Source: Synechococcales cyanobacterium 340R_concoct_173_sub
Lineage (GTDB): Bacteria; Cyanobacteriota; Cyanobacteriia; Leptolyngbyales; Leptolyngbyaceae
Reading direction: 5' to 3'
NCBI GenBank assembly: GCA_025354065.1
Contig: JANXNM010000233.1
Location: 1-25,646, forward strand
Length of the DNA: 25,646 nt
The position numbers were made by a program, and so were the translations under genes. Below are positions 8,199-16,160 of this stretch, piece after piece (positions within the stretch are counted from its first letter, which is position 1; each line of letters opens with the position of its first letter). The notes under the pieces are model-generated. The model was given only the letters and a program-made list of their open reading frames with translations. It was not told the origin of the DNA and did not search any database.

Positions 8199-8894
8199 AT
8201 GCCGCAGCTTGAGATGATGTCAGCACTCGATTACCAAAGTGACGTCTATAAAGACGCTTACAGTCGCATCAATGCGATCGTCATCGAAGGTGAAGAGGAA
8301 GCCTACTGCAATTACAACCAATTGGCTGGTTTGATGCCAACGGATGCAGTAGAGCTACAAAAACTCGCCAAAATGGAGTTTAAGCACAAGAAAGGATTCG
8401 AGGCTTGTGGCAGAAATCTCGGGGTAACGCCTGACATTCCGTTCGCAAAAGAATTCTTTTCTAGCCTACACGGAAACTTCCAAGCAGCCGCTGCCACTGG
8501 AAACATCGTCACTTGTCTGCTGATTCAATCTCTAATTATTGAATGTTTTGCGATCGCTGCCTACAACATCTATATCCCCGTCGCTGACGATTTTGCCCGC
8601 AAAATTACTGAAGGCGTGGTTAAAGACGAGTACTTGCATCTGAACTACGGGGAAGAATGGCTCAAAGCCAATTTCTCGACCGCTCGCGAGGAGCTAGAAA
8701 CGGCCAACAAGCAAAATCTTCCCTTAGTCTGGAAAATGCTGAACCAGGTCGCTAAAGATGCGCTCGAACTCGGCATGGAACGTGAAGCATTGATTGAAGA
8801 CTTTATGATTGCGTACGGCGAAGCCCTCGCGAACATCGGGTTTACCACTCGCGACATCATGCGGATGTCAGCCTACGGGTTGGCCGCTGTCTAG
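8199..8894 (+). CDS. ado: aldehyde-deformylating oxygenase
   Basis: A 231-residue ferritin-like di-iron enzyme (EC 4.1.99.5) that converts long-chain fatty aldehydes to alkanes one carbon shorter plus formate, using O2 and reduced ferredoxin. All six iron ligands are at the positions numbered in the S. elongatus enzyme: Glu32, Glu60, His63, Glu115, Glu144 and His147. Length is standard. GAGGAG lies about 11 nt before ATG 8199. The partner reductase follows 132 nt downstream on the same strand. A hairpin with a T-rich flank lies in between, so aar may have partly separate expression. Alkanes and alkenes sit in cyanobacterial membranes. Identification is essentially certain. Confidence 0.98.
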   Translation: MPQLEMMSALDYQSDVYKDAYSRINAIVIEGEEEAYCNYNQLAGLMPTDAVELQKLAKMEFKHKKGFEACGRNLGVTPDIPFAKEFFSSLHGNFQAAAATGNIVTCLLIQSLIIECFAIAAYNIYIPVADDFARKITEGVVKDEYLHLNYGEEWLKANFSTAREELETANKQNLPLVWKMLNQVAKDALELGMEREALIEDFMIAYGEALANIGFTTRDIMRMSAYGLAAV

Positions 8895-8905
8895 ATTTTC
8901 ACGGC

Positions 8906-8947
8906 AGTCTGATGCTTAGCTAATCCTGTGCATCAGGCTTATTGTTT
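8906..8947 (+). terminator. hairpin with T-rich flank between ado and aar
   Basis: AGTCTGATGC (8906-8915) pairs with GCATCAGGCT (8930-8939), 10 bp with one G-U wobble and a 14-nt loop. It is followed by TTATTGTTTT. It starts 12 nt after the ado stop. It fits a leaky terminator or processing site between the two genes. The T tract is interrupted, so read-through is plausible. Confidence 0.6.
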
Positions 8948-9026
8948 TCTGGGATAGGGCATCGGCTTTGTCCCTGATCAGTCTGTCTGGTCAGTTTCGT
9001 CTACCATCCCCTATCTCGCCGCAATC

Positions 9027-10055
9027 ATGTTTGGTTTAATCGGTCATCTCACCAGCTTGGATCACGCCCAATCCGTCGCACGCGACTTGGGGTATCCCGA
9101 ATATGCGGATCAAGACTTGGAATTCTGGTGCAGTGCGCCCCCTCAAATTGTGGACGAAATAACCGTCACTAGTGCTACAGGACAAGTGATTGAAGGACGT
9201 TATGTGGAATCCTGCTTCCTACCGGAAATGCTAGCCACTCGCCGCTTTAAAGCCGCCACAAGGAAAATCATCAATGCCATGGTTCATGCCCAAAAAAATG
9301 GCTTGGATATTACTGCTCTCGGTGGATTTTCTTCCATTATTTTTGAAAATTTTGACCTATCTCAACTCAAACAAGTTCGCAATGTCACGCTGAACTTCGA
9401 AAAATTCACTACAGGCAATACCCACACGGCCTACATCATTGCTCGTCAAGTGGAACAGGCCTCCAAACAATTGGGCATGAATCTTTCGGACTGTACGATC
9501 GCGGTCTGTGGTGCTACGGGTGACATTGGGAGTGCTGTGTGCCGTTGGATTAACAAGCGTTTAGACGTAAAAGAATTACTTATGATCGCTCGTAACCCCG
9601 AACGACTTCTAGCGCTCCAAGATGAACTCGGACGCGGGAAAGTGATGACTTTGGATGAGTCTTTACCGCAGGCTGACATTGTGGTTTGGGTGGCCAGTAT
9701 GCCAAAGGGCGTAGAAATCGATCCGACGACCTTAAAGCAGCCTTGTTTGTTAATTGATGGCGGGTATCCAAAAAATCTCGCCACTAAAGTAAAGCATCCC
9801 GGCATTCATGTTTTGAATGGCGGCATTGTGGAGCATTCTCTAGACATCGACTGGAAAATTATGGGTATTGTGAACATGGATGTTCCAGCGCGTCAGTTAT
9901 TTGCTTGTTTTGCTGAGGCGATGCTGTTGGAATTTGAGAAGTGGCACACTAATTTTTCCTGGGGACGCAATATGATCACCGTGGAAAAAATGGATCAAAT
10001 CGGTGAAGCCTCAATCCGCCATGGTTTCAGACCCTTGTTGCTTGAAACGATTTAG
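9027..10055 (+). CDS. aar: long-chain acyl-ACP reductase
   Basis: A 342-residue reductase (EC 1.2.1.80) that reduces fatty acyl-ACP to the aldehyde used by Ado, with NADPH. The nucleotide-binding loop is [11 protein letters not shown] (161-171) in a Rossmann fold. Cys294 in LFACFAEAM matches the acyl-thioester cysteine of the S. elongatus enzyme (Cys294) in number and context. Length matches the family (about 340). The start is ATG 9027. Together with ado it forms the two-step alkane pathway. Its stop is 2 nt from the stop of the opposite-strand gene, so the two transcripts must overlap unless each ends exactly at its stop. Confidence 0.98.
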   Translation: MFGLIGHLTSLDHAQSVARDLGYPEYADQDLEFWCSAPPQIVDEITVTSATGQVIEGRYVESCFLPEMLATRRFKAATRKIINAMVHAQKNGLDITALGGFSSIIFENFDLSQLKQVRNVTLNFEKFTTGNTHTAYIIARQVEQASKQLGMNLSDCTIAVCGATGDIGSAVCRWINKRLDVKELLMIARNPERLLALQDELGRGKVMTLDESLPQADIVVWVASMPKGVEIDPTTLKQPCLLIDGGYPKNLATKVKHPGIHVLNGGIVEHSLDIDWKIMGIVNMDVPARQLFACFAEAMLLEFEKWHTNFSWGRNMITVEKMDQIGEASIRHGFRPLLLETI

Positions 10056-10057
10056 TC

Positions 10058-10741
10058 TTAGTTTAAATACGATCGGCGGGGCGACACCACAAGAGTCTCG
10101 TCCTGTCCACCCGACCACAATTTTACTAATCCTCGCGCCTTCTCCAGGCAGATTTTTCCGCCCGCTTGATGTTGAACTCTTAACGAGGGCGGAATCATTT
10201 GTTGACCAAACTGAATCCCTAAGAGAGAACCTAGTAGCGGAGCCGTTAATTCTGGCTGGGGGCTGACCTGTAGAATTCGATTAAAGGCCAATATCCAGTT
10301 TCCCGGTGTACTTTGGCTACCGTAGATGGCCAGTGCGATCGATTGTTCAACCGGATTAAGGGAAAGTAGTTGCAGGGAATCACGAGTAGCGGCTAAACTT
10401 TCTCGGTGCTTTACGCATTGTCCGACCCAATCTAAAATCTCGTGGTTCAGTACGTCCTGGGTCTGAGTCCAACTAGCATAATCTTGAGGTGTGGGTTTTG
10501 AGAGACCTGCGATCGACAAACTTAAGGTTGCATAAAAACTCCACTCGGCAGATATTACCGCAACAGGCTTGTCCATACTAGCTTCAAGGCAGGTTACAAC
10601 ATCACCATAGCTAATATGACCTAACATTACATTAGGAATTCTCAGGATAACCTGATTGTTATTTTTAGGTAATGAAGCGAATGTAGTTGCGATCGTCATT
10701 CCCCAAAGTCCACCATGAAATCGATCAAGCAATGAATACAT
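10058..10741 (-). CDS. ADP-ribosylglycohydrolase-like protein, probably without metal site
   Basis: A 227-residue protein. Its opening (LLDRFHGGLWGMTIA) resembles the DRFRGALLG..LGDALG start of ADP-ribosylglycohydrolases, and its end contains PLLGSLLGIQFGQQMIPPSL, like the late helix and IP motif of that family. The metal-binding features of the active family (the GD...E opening motif and the DDT motif) are not visible, and it is shorter than the usual 280-350 residues. I infer a degenerate, possibly non-catalytic relative seen in cyanobacteria. It runs convergent to aar with a 2-nt gap and divergent from the peptidoglycan-binding gene. Homology is moderate and function unknown. There are no membrane segments or signal peptide. 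Confidence 0.55.
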   Translation of the reverse strand: MYSLLDRFHGGLWGMTIATTFASLPKNNNQVILRIPNVMLGHISYGDVVTCLEASMDKPVAVISAEWSFYATLSLSIAGLSKPTPQDYASWTQTQDVLNHEILDWVGQCVKHRESLAATRDSLQLLSLNPVEQSIALAIYGSQSTPGNWILAFNRILQVSPQPELTAPLLGSLLGIQFGQQMIPPSLRVQHQAGGKICLEKARGLVKLWSGGQDETLVVSPRRSYLN

Positions 10742-10816
10742 GCAAAAATGTCAGAGGCCCAAAAGTGGCTTGTTGAATTTGACCAGACAATAATCTTAAA
10801 TTTTAAGGATTCTCCA

Positions 10817-11446
10817 ATGTCTTGGAACCCCCCATACTTATCTCTATTTTTTACCATCTTATTGACCGCTGTCCCTGTGCTGTCCGGAGTGCTGCCCGGA
10901 GTATTACCCGCTCAAGCCAGCCGCCCCTTACTTAAATTGGGGAGTCAAGGCGTTGATGTCTTGGAAGTTCAGGCATTACTTCAGTTATTGGGCTACTACG
11001 GTGGCGAGCTACATGGCACCTACACGGACAACACCGAACGGGCCGTGACCGAGTTTCAAAAAAGCGCAGGATTAAGCCAGGACGGGATCTTAGGCACCTC
11101 GACTTGGAGTAAATTATTGCCCGTTGTGCCCCAATCGGCGGATACAAAGTCTGATACGCCAACCAAGCCCGCACCCCAACCCCTTAAACCAGATATTAAA
11201 AAGCCCGATCTGAAATCCAACAGCAAAAGTGAGGAAAGCCGCACACCAATTCTCCGCCGTGGAGCAAAAGGCGATGCTGTGTACCGTCTCCAGCAACGAT
11301 TAGGCACCTTGGGATTGTTGGCGATCGGTCCAGATGGAGATTTTGGGGAGTTGACAGAGAAAGCTGTTAGAGCGGCCCAACAAAAATATAAACTTGAAGC
11401 CGATGGAATTGTGGGTGGTGCGACTTGGAACGCGATCGGGCTTTAA
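10817..11446 (+). CDS. secreted protein with two peptidoglycan-binding (PG_binding_1) domains
   Basis: A 209-residue exported protein. A signal peptide (about residues 1-35, ending in AQAS) is followed by one PG_binding_1 repeat (PF01471; from LLKLGSQGVDVLEVQ to DGILGTSTWSKL). A Pro/Lys/Ser-rich linker leads to a second copy (from ILRRGAKGDAVYRLQ to DGIVGGATWNAI). No catalytic domain is present, so it likely acts as a cell-wall anchor or adaptor in the periplasm. I start at ATG 10817 because AAGGA lies 7 nt upstream and the signal peptide begins there. An upstream in-frame ATG (10748) would put 23 polar residues before the signal. It is transcribed divergently from the minus-strand gene. Confidence 0.85.
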   Translation: MSWNPPYLSLFFTILLTAVPVLSGVLPGVLPAQASRPLLKLGSQGVDVLEVQALLQLLGYYGGELHGTYTDNTERAVTEFQKSAGLSQDGILGTSTWSKLLPVVPQSADTKSDTPTKPAPQPLKPDIKKPDLKSNSKSEESRTPILRRGAKGDAVYRLQQRLGTLGLLAIGPDGDFGELTEKAVRAAQQKYKLEADGIVGGATWNAIGL

Positions 11447-11797
11447 TCGATCGATGTAGAAATGCTATGATTACAACCTTAAGTATTGGAAAGTTAATGG
11501 TTAAGGTTTGATGTCTAGTTGGCTCGATTGCTTATTTTTAGTCTTCAAGGACTTTCCGCCATACGTTACAACGAATACTATTCGTGAATAATCACAAGAC
11601 AAGGTTAATTCAACATGAATCAATAGAGTTGGGTACTTTAAGAAATATACCCAAAGATACAGATGAGTTATCTGCCCTAATTCGGTAGTCTAGATCAATT
11701 CGATCCCATTCCCTGTCTGATTGGCTTAGTATTCTGACTTTATTATTGCTTTCTCCTTCGATTTCTTTATTGCTTAATTTTTAGGTTTATAACTTCC
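11447..11797. other. 351-bp gap with one 15-bp palindrome
   Basis: No plausible gene is seen on either strand. The gap is AT-rich and precedes the LabA-type gene. The only notable element is a palindrome, ACGAATA (11571-11577), one C, then TATTCGT (11579-11585). It lies 212 nt before the next start codon and could be an operator, or chance. A short T-rich stretch (11738-11786) leads to the gene. Confidence 0.5.
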
Positions 11798-12319
11798 ATG
11801 CCTTATCCCTTAAATCGACTGTCCATCTTCGTGGACGGCAACAATATGTTTTATGCCCAACAGAAGAACGGCTGGTTCTTTGATCCTAAACGTGTTCTTG
11901 AATATTTTGCAGGTGAAAAAACAAATTTAGACCTTGTAAATGCGTTTTGGTATACCGGACTCAAGGATCCGCAAGACCAGCGTGGGTTCAGAGATGCGTT
12001 AATTAGTCTCGGCTATACAGTACGCACTAAAATTTTGAAAGAGTATTATGACGATAATTCGGGCCGCTATTCGCAAAAAGCGAACTTGGATATTGAAATT
12101 GTTGTGGATATGTTCAGTACGGTCGATCAATACGATCGGGTGATTTTGTTCAGTGGTGATGGAGACTTTGAACGAGCGATCGAGTTATTGCGGGCTAAAA
12201 ATACGCATATCACGGTAGTTTCGACTGAGGGAATGATTGCTCGGGAACTGCGAAATGTCACCGATCGGTACATTGATTTGAATGCGATTCGGAGCTATAT
12301 CGAAAAGGCTGATTACTGA
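11798..12319 (+). CDS. LabA-type NYN-domain protein
   Basis: A 173-residue protein built from one NYN/PIN-like domain (DUF88). Visible are the first acidic motif IFVDGNNMFY (Asp13), NLDIEIVVDM near 104 and FSGDGDF near 125, the metal-site aspartates of this nuclease-fold family. It resembles cyanobacterial LabA, a regulator of clock output in S. elongatus, but LabA paralogues are numerous and I cannot tell which this is. RNase activity is possible from the fold and not shown. No ribosome-binding site is seen before ATG 11798. It ends 150 nt from a convergent small gene. The KaiB-domain remnant lies 9 kb away, so no operon links them. Confidence 0.85.
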   Translation: MPYPLNRLSIFVDGNNMFYAQQKNGWFFDPKRVLEYFAGEKTNLDLVNAFWYTGLKDPQDQRGFRDALISLGYTVRTKILKEYYDDNSGRYSQKANLDIEIVVDMFSTVDQYDRVILFSGDGDFERAIELLRAKNTHITVVSTEGMIARELRNVTDRYIDLNAIRSYIEKADY

Positions 12320-12420
12320 GAGCACCCTTCCCCGGACGCGACGGAAGTTCCGCCCACCCCCACAATTGTGGTCCAACTGACAGAACCTATTGCAAAACCA
12401 ATACGACGAACATTCTAAAT

Positions 12421-12459
12421 TAAAATTCTAGATTATTTGCCCAAAATCCGAGAATTTTA
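12421..12459. repeat. 9-bp inverted repeat between convergent genes
   Basis: TAAAATTCT (12421-12429) and AGAATTTTA (12451-12459) are exact inverted copies separated by 21 nt. They lie between the ends of the LabA-type gene and the small minus-strand gene. A bidirectional terminator is possible, but the stem is AT-rich and lacks T tracts. Confidence 0.4.
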
Positions 12460-12469
12460 GACCCTTAGC

Positions 12470-12742
12470 CTAACCGATCGCCAAAATAAATACCCAATCT
12501 TCATCCCAACAAGGCTCTGGAAAAAGATAAATGAGGGTTTTATTAATGTCTTCCTCCACATCGGGCATGTCCTCACGGGCAAACCATCTCGTGAGTTGCA
12601 GCATATCGCGATCTCTTAAGGGCGAAATGGGAGCCGCAGAGGTCCATTCGGAGAATGAGGATGAGGACCTCTGACTAACCGAAGATCGGGCAGCCTGATT
12701 TAGATACGATCTCCAAGGATTAGTTAGGGGCGTGGGTTCCAT
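12470..12742 (-). CDS. small protein of unknown function
   Basis: A 90-residue ORF with no family I can name. The first 40 residues are Ser-rich and look disordered. The second half (RDMLQLTRWFAREDMPDVEEDINKT as two shorter blocks, LQLTRWFARE and DVEEDINKTLIYLFPE) looks like a compact helix-strand domain and ends in DEDWVFILAIG. The change from a low-complexity head to a structured-looking tail suggests a real protein. ATG 12742 has no ribosome-binding site, and ATG 12604 would keep the structured part only. No overlapping gene competes for this DNA. Confidence in it being coding is moderate. Confidence 0.5.
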   Translation of the reverse strand: MEPTPLTNPWRSYLNQAARSSVSQRSSSSFSEWTSAAPISPLRDRDMLQLTRWFAREDMPDVEEDINKTLIYLFPEPCWDEDWVFILAIG

Positions 12743-12978
12743 AATGAAACTGATTTGAACTAGTTTGAGGGGATCCCCATGATATTTTTTAGAGACTAAC
12801 TTTATACCTTTCCTGAGAGCGGGAGAAGCGTACTCCTTTGGATGGGATTGCCGTTTTCCGATTCAGGAAGGATCTTCTATGCTTAATGGATGAATGCACG
12901 ATGCCTCGTCGTTTGTACTCTATACGATCGCGATCGCTTGTCTTAGATGAATTGTATCAACTGCTTAGGATTTCACTT

Positions 12979-13440
12979 ATGAATTCTCTTCCTCCCACAA
13001 AGCCAACCTCCACCTATCGGGGGACTTCCGCACTTCCTTTGCTTGGGGCGGGCTTTCGCAGGCTGCTCTGGATTGGGCTTTTTGTTTGGATATTGGGGTC
13101 TTTGGGGTTAGGTTGGCTAGTGAAGGCGGTCGGAGCGTTGGTAATAGTATTAGTTGCGTTACCGATCGTGGGCGTAATTTTTGGATTTTGGTGGATCCGA
13201 AAAAATATTGCAGTGGGAGACTGTCCAGTCTGCGGATATGCCGTAAATGGTATAAATGGAAGCCAACTTGGATGCCCTAATTGCGGGGAAGCATTACGAG
13301 TTGAAAATCTCCAATTTATTCGACTCGCCACCGAGGGAACAATAGATGTGATGGCCGTGGATGTAATGGATGTGGATGGGATGCCAGTCAAGACAATGGA
13401 TGTCTCGGCGATCGATGTCTCATCTCAGTCTATTGATTGA
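12979..13440 (+). CDS. two-helix membrane protein with C-terminal zinc ribbon
   Basis: A 153-residue protein. Two hydrophobic helices lie at about residues 29-48 and 50-72, ending in the GFWWIRKN boundary. A zinc ribbon with CPVCGY and CPNCGE (CXXC-13-CXXC) comes next, then an acidic tail of repeated Asp-Val/Met units (TIDVMAVDVMDVDG and on). AGGA is 8 nt before ATG 12979, so I prefer it over an upstream in-frame TTG (12838), which adds 47 residues unlike the rest. The ribbon should face the cytoplasm or stroma-equivalent side if the short N-terminus does; its ligand is unknown. It sits 115 nt before the ABC ATPase gene. Confidence 0.72.
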   Translation: MNSLPPTKPTSTYRGTSALPLLGAGFRRLLWIGLFVWILGSLGLGWLVKAVGALVIVLVALPIVGVIFGFWWIRKNIAVGDCPVCGYAVNGINGSQLGCPNCGEALRVENLQFIRLATEGTIDVMAVDVMDVDGMPVKTMDVSAIDVSSQSID

Positions 13441-13490
13441 GTAAACTTTTTGAATGAATAGTAATAAGGCTCGGCGATGTTTCCGAAAGT

Positions 13491-13559
13491 CCACGGCGAT
13501 CGGCTGATAGACTAGCATTTGATTCATCCATCAGAACAAGAGAGTCCAAATCGCCGTGG
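13491..13559 (+). promoter_or_regulatory. hairpin spanning the ABC ATPase start codon
   Basis: CCACGGCGAT (13491-13500) and ATCGCCGTGG (13550-13559) are exact inverted copies. A smaller nested pair (CTGAT 13504-13508, ATCAG 13530-13534) lies inside. The 3' arm includes the GTG start codon at 13556-13558, so the folded leader would hide it. Regulation of translation by this fold is inferred only. Confidence 0.45.
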
Positions 13560-14851
13560 CACAGGTTGTTTTTGAGAATGTCTATAAGAGCTATCAGAAG
13601 AACAGAAATGATGACCGCGAACCGGGTGGGGCTGTGTTGCGATCTATCAATCTTCGGATCCATGATGGTGAATTTATGGTGTTGGTGGGTCCGTCGGGCT
13701 GCGGGAAAAGCACGTTGCTGCGGATGATTGCGGGGCTTGAAGACATTACGGGCGGGACAATTTCGGTGGGCGATCGGGTTGTGAATGCTTTGCCACCAAA
13801 AGATCGCGATATTGCCATGGTGTTTCAGAGTTATGCGCTATATCCCCACATGACGGTATACGACAATTTGGCCTTTGGACTGCGGCGCGCTGCCAATCAA
13901 GACAATAGGACAACGGTTGGTAAATCAACGGACGGTAAATCTAGAGCAACTCTTCATCCTGCGATCGAGACCTTTCTGGTTGAATTCAGTCGCAAATTAC
14001 CAAAAGGCTGGCAGTATGTTACCGATCGCGAACGGGAAATCGATCGGCGCGTCAGACTTGTGGCGCAGTCCTTGCAGATCGAAGGCTTACTCACCCGACT
14101 TCCCAAGCAGCTTTCTGGCGGTCAAATGCAGCGAGTTGCCTTAGGTCGGGCCATGGCGCGGAATCCCCAAGTTTTTCTGATGGATGAGCCGTTATCGAAC
14201 TTGGATGCAAAACTTCGGGCCGAAACCCGATCGGAGATTGTCCAACTTCAGCGAAAACTCGGCACTACTACCGTCTACGTTACCCACGACCAAACTGAGG
14301 CGATGACGATGGGCGATCGGATTGCGGTGTTAAATAATGGCCAGATCCAGCAGCTTGCGACCCCATTAGAACTCTACAATCGCCCGATTAATCGCTTTGT
14401 CGCCGAATTTATTGGCTCACCGCCTATGAACTTTATTCCCGTACAAGTTAAAGCTCCCCTTTTAATTCAACGCTTAGGGAATGAACCGGGAAATGAATTT
14501 CGGATGACGCTCCTAGAAAAATATGAACCGTTATTAGCTGGATATGATGGCCAGGATGTTCATTTAGGCGTGCGACCGGAGCACTTTAGTTATGGCGTTC
14601 CGGCTCCAAAAAATATCTCGATTCAAGTGGAAATGACGGAGGCACTGGGTAGCGAAACTTATATTTATGGACGGTTAATTAACAGTTCGCTGACTAATAG
14701 TTTAGAAGAGGGGCTTAGTAATAGAAATATCCCGATCGTCGCTAAAATGAGTGCTGATCGGGATATTCGGGTAGGAGAAATAGTATGGCTATCGATCGCG
14801 CCTGATAAGTTACATCTGTTTGATCCAGGAACGGGGTTGGCTATTCGCTGA
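13556..14851 (+). CDS. sugar-type ABC transporter ATP-binding protein (UgpC/MalK class)
   Basis: A 431-residue ATPase for a carbohydrate-importer family. Motifs are Walker A GPSGCGKS (45-52), Q-loop Gln91, signature LSGGQ (186-190), Walker B VFLMDEP (206-212) and H-loop His244. A C-terminal regulatory OB-type domain (TOBE) follows from about residue 285. Compared with E. coli MalK, about 43 extra residues sit between the Q-loop and the signature (about 113-157), a polar Lys/Arg-rich helical-domain insert. The start is GTG 13556, where the family N-terminus MAQVVFENVYKSY begins. No membrane or binding-protein genes adjoin, so it may serve several importers. Substrate is not readable. A 10-bp hairpin covers the start codon. 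Confidence 0.92.
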   Translation: MAQVVFENVYKSYQKNRNDDREPGGAVLRSINLRIHDGEFMVLVGPSGCGKSTLLRMIAGLEDITGGTISVGDRVVNALPPKDRDIAMVFQSYALYPHMTVYDNLAFGLRRAANQDNRTTVGKSTDGKSRATLHPAIETFLVEFSRKLPKGWQYVTDREREIDRRVRLVAQSLQIEGLLTRLPKQLSGGQMQRVALGRAMARNPQVFLMDEPLSNLDAKLRAETRSEIVQLQRKLGTTTVYVTHDQTEAMTMGDRIAVLNNGQIQQLATPLELYNRPINRFVAEFIGSPPMNFIPVQVKAPLLIQRLGNEPGNEFRMTLLEKYEPLLAGYDGQDVHLGVRPEHFSYGVPAPKNISIQVEMTEALGSETYIYGRLINSSLTNSLEEGLSNRNIPIVAKMSADRDIRVGEIVWLSIAPDKLHLFDPGTGLAIR

Positions 14852-14867
14852 CTAAGCAGACCTTTAA

Positions 14868-15203
14868 CTAACCAAACCAATTTGAGGCCATGAGGCTAGT
14901 GTCGGTAATGCTGGTCACCTTATGTTCAAGAGACTGACTTCTTAGAAACTGACTAATTCCACGGTGAATGGTCGTTTCAGCATTTACAAGAATGGCCGTT
15001 GGGGAGGAAGGCGTGAATTCAGGGCTAGTAATATCGACGCTGGTGTAAATGCTAGGAATACGATTAAGAACGTAAGCAACGAGTTCTTGGCGATGATCTG
15101 GGTGGGCGAAGATTTGCTGATAGGGATGATGGGGGTAGGTTTCCAAGACCTCATTAATTTTTTGCTGGATGATGCTCTGGGTTTGGTTGATTAGAGTGTT
15201 CAT
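14868..15203 (-). CDS. ComFB-family protein
   Basis: A 111-residue ComFB-family protein (PF10719). The family core is visible as VLETYPHHPYQQIF and ELVAYVLNRIPSIYTSVD, at about residues 20-57. In cyanobacteria ComFB-type proteins have been described as cyclic-dinucleotide receptors that affect natural competence and cell size; that is knowledge of relatives, not of this copy. I start at ATG 15203 since the product then begins MNTLINQTQ, as expected; a GTG at 15257 would add 18 residues. It follows the HPt gene by 147 nt on the same strand and ends 16 nt from the ABC ATPase gene's stop (convergent). Confidence 0.85.
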   Translation of the reverse strand: MNTLINQTQSIIQQKINEVLETYPHHPYQQIFAHPDHRQELVAYVLNRIPSIYTSVDITSPEFTPSSPTAILVNAETTIHRGISQFLRSQSLEHKVTSITDTSLMASNWFG

Positions 15204-15350
15204 AAGATGCCTAGAGTGTAGTTGAAGGGCAAAATCAAATAGGTTTTTCACACACACTTTTGATTATCATGCGATCGACAATCTAACGTTTGCCTACTAG
15301 TTTTGATCTAAATTGAAATTGTAAATTCATGTAAACTAGAGTATTGAACT

Positions 15351-15845
15351 CTATCTTCTATCTTCTTCAAAGATAAATTCAGAGGGTGATATTTCTTTTT
15401 GCAAATCTATCAGAAGCGCATGAAATTGCTCTCCATCGTCTGCATTAAGTACAGCAGGGTTAAGAAAACCTAATTCAATATGTTTGGCAATCTTGGAAGC
15501 TCTCATAAACCCGAAGATCTCCAACGAACCTGACAAGGTATGAGCTTCATGTCGTGCGGCTACTAAGCAGTGACTTTCGGCAGTGGGTTGAAATTCTGGA
15601 GTAAGCAGGCTAGTAATGCCAACCTGGACCGTTTCGATATGAGATTGAATTCGATCGTATGACTGCATCCAGATTTGTCGGATTAGCGCTTGAGTCGGTT
15701 CTGGATCAGTTTTTCGAATAGCCATAATGTTATTGTCCTCAAAAGACGATTCATAAGTACGAATATCAGTAGTTTCAGGCTTAATTTCAGTCGAGTTCAC
15801 GATGGGACAGGACCGATTATGCTGTTGTAGATTCAGAAAATCCAT
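15351..15845 (-). CDS. HPt phosphotransfer-domain protein
   Basis: A 164-residue protein. Its C-terminal 120 residues form a histidine phosphotransfer domain. The site is AHTLSGSLEIFGF with His102, matching the HPt consensus H-x-L-x-G, within a helical bundle. It is a relay between a hybrid sensor kinase and a response regulator; no such partner is in this window. Residues 1-40 are polar and may be absent, because ATG 15725 would start just before the domain. ComFB follows on the same strand, so the two may be co-transcribed. Identification of HPt is strong, the partner unknown. Confidence 0.8.
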   Translation of the reverse strand: MDFLNLQQHNRSCPIVNSTEIKPETTDIRTYESSFEDNNIMAIRKTDPEPTQALIRQIWMQSYDRIQSHIETVQVGITSLLTPEFQPTAESHCLVAARHEAHTLSGSLEIFGFMRASKIAKHIELGFLNPAVLNADDGEQFHALLIDLQKEISPSEFIFEEDRR

Positions 15846-16160
15846 AATGGTGGTGACCGTTGTAGATCATCTTCGACTAATAATGTTTGATGATATTTTT
15901 ATCCTTAATGATTGCCGCCTATCAAAAGTGTGATTTATAGATTGTCTTCAACTTAATAAATTAATAAAATATTAATTCAAGAACTTTTCAAATGCCCTCT
16001 TAACTTGTAATTTAACGATCTGATTTCAGACTCCTCCTGAAAAGGTGACGTTTTAATTAAGTAATTTAATAAATAAAAAATCCCCCTTAATGGAAAAGGA
16101 GGATAAATCGAATTGAACGTATTTTATGCGATCGAGTAAATTATAGAAATAATTTAGAAA
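15846..16160. other. 315-bp gap between minus-strand genes
   Basis: This gap holds the terminator described separately (16071-16104) for the nucleotidyltransferase gene, then AT-rich sequence that should contain the promoter of the HPt gene. No ORF, RNA gene or repeat stands out. Confidence 0.6.
16071..16104 (-). terminator. rho-independent terminator of the nucleotidyltransferase gene
   Basis: Read on the minus strand, ATCCTCCTT pairs with AAGGGGGAT (arms 16096-16104 and 16080-16088, 9 bp with one G-U wobble, 7-nt loop). A T-rich tail follows (A run at 16071-16080 on the plus strand). It lies 57 nt after the stop of the gene at 16161-17327. Confidence 0.82.

Noticed and set aside
9446..9805. 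Minus-strand ORF of 119 residues within aar
   Set aside because: It lies inside a certain enzyme gene, and its composition is what a mirrored Rossmann segment would give.
13430..13663. Minus-strand ORF over the start of the ABC ATPase gene
   Set aside because: It overlaps the ATPase Walker A region and has no recognisable domain.
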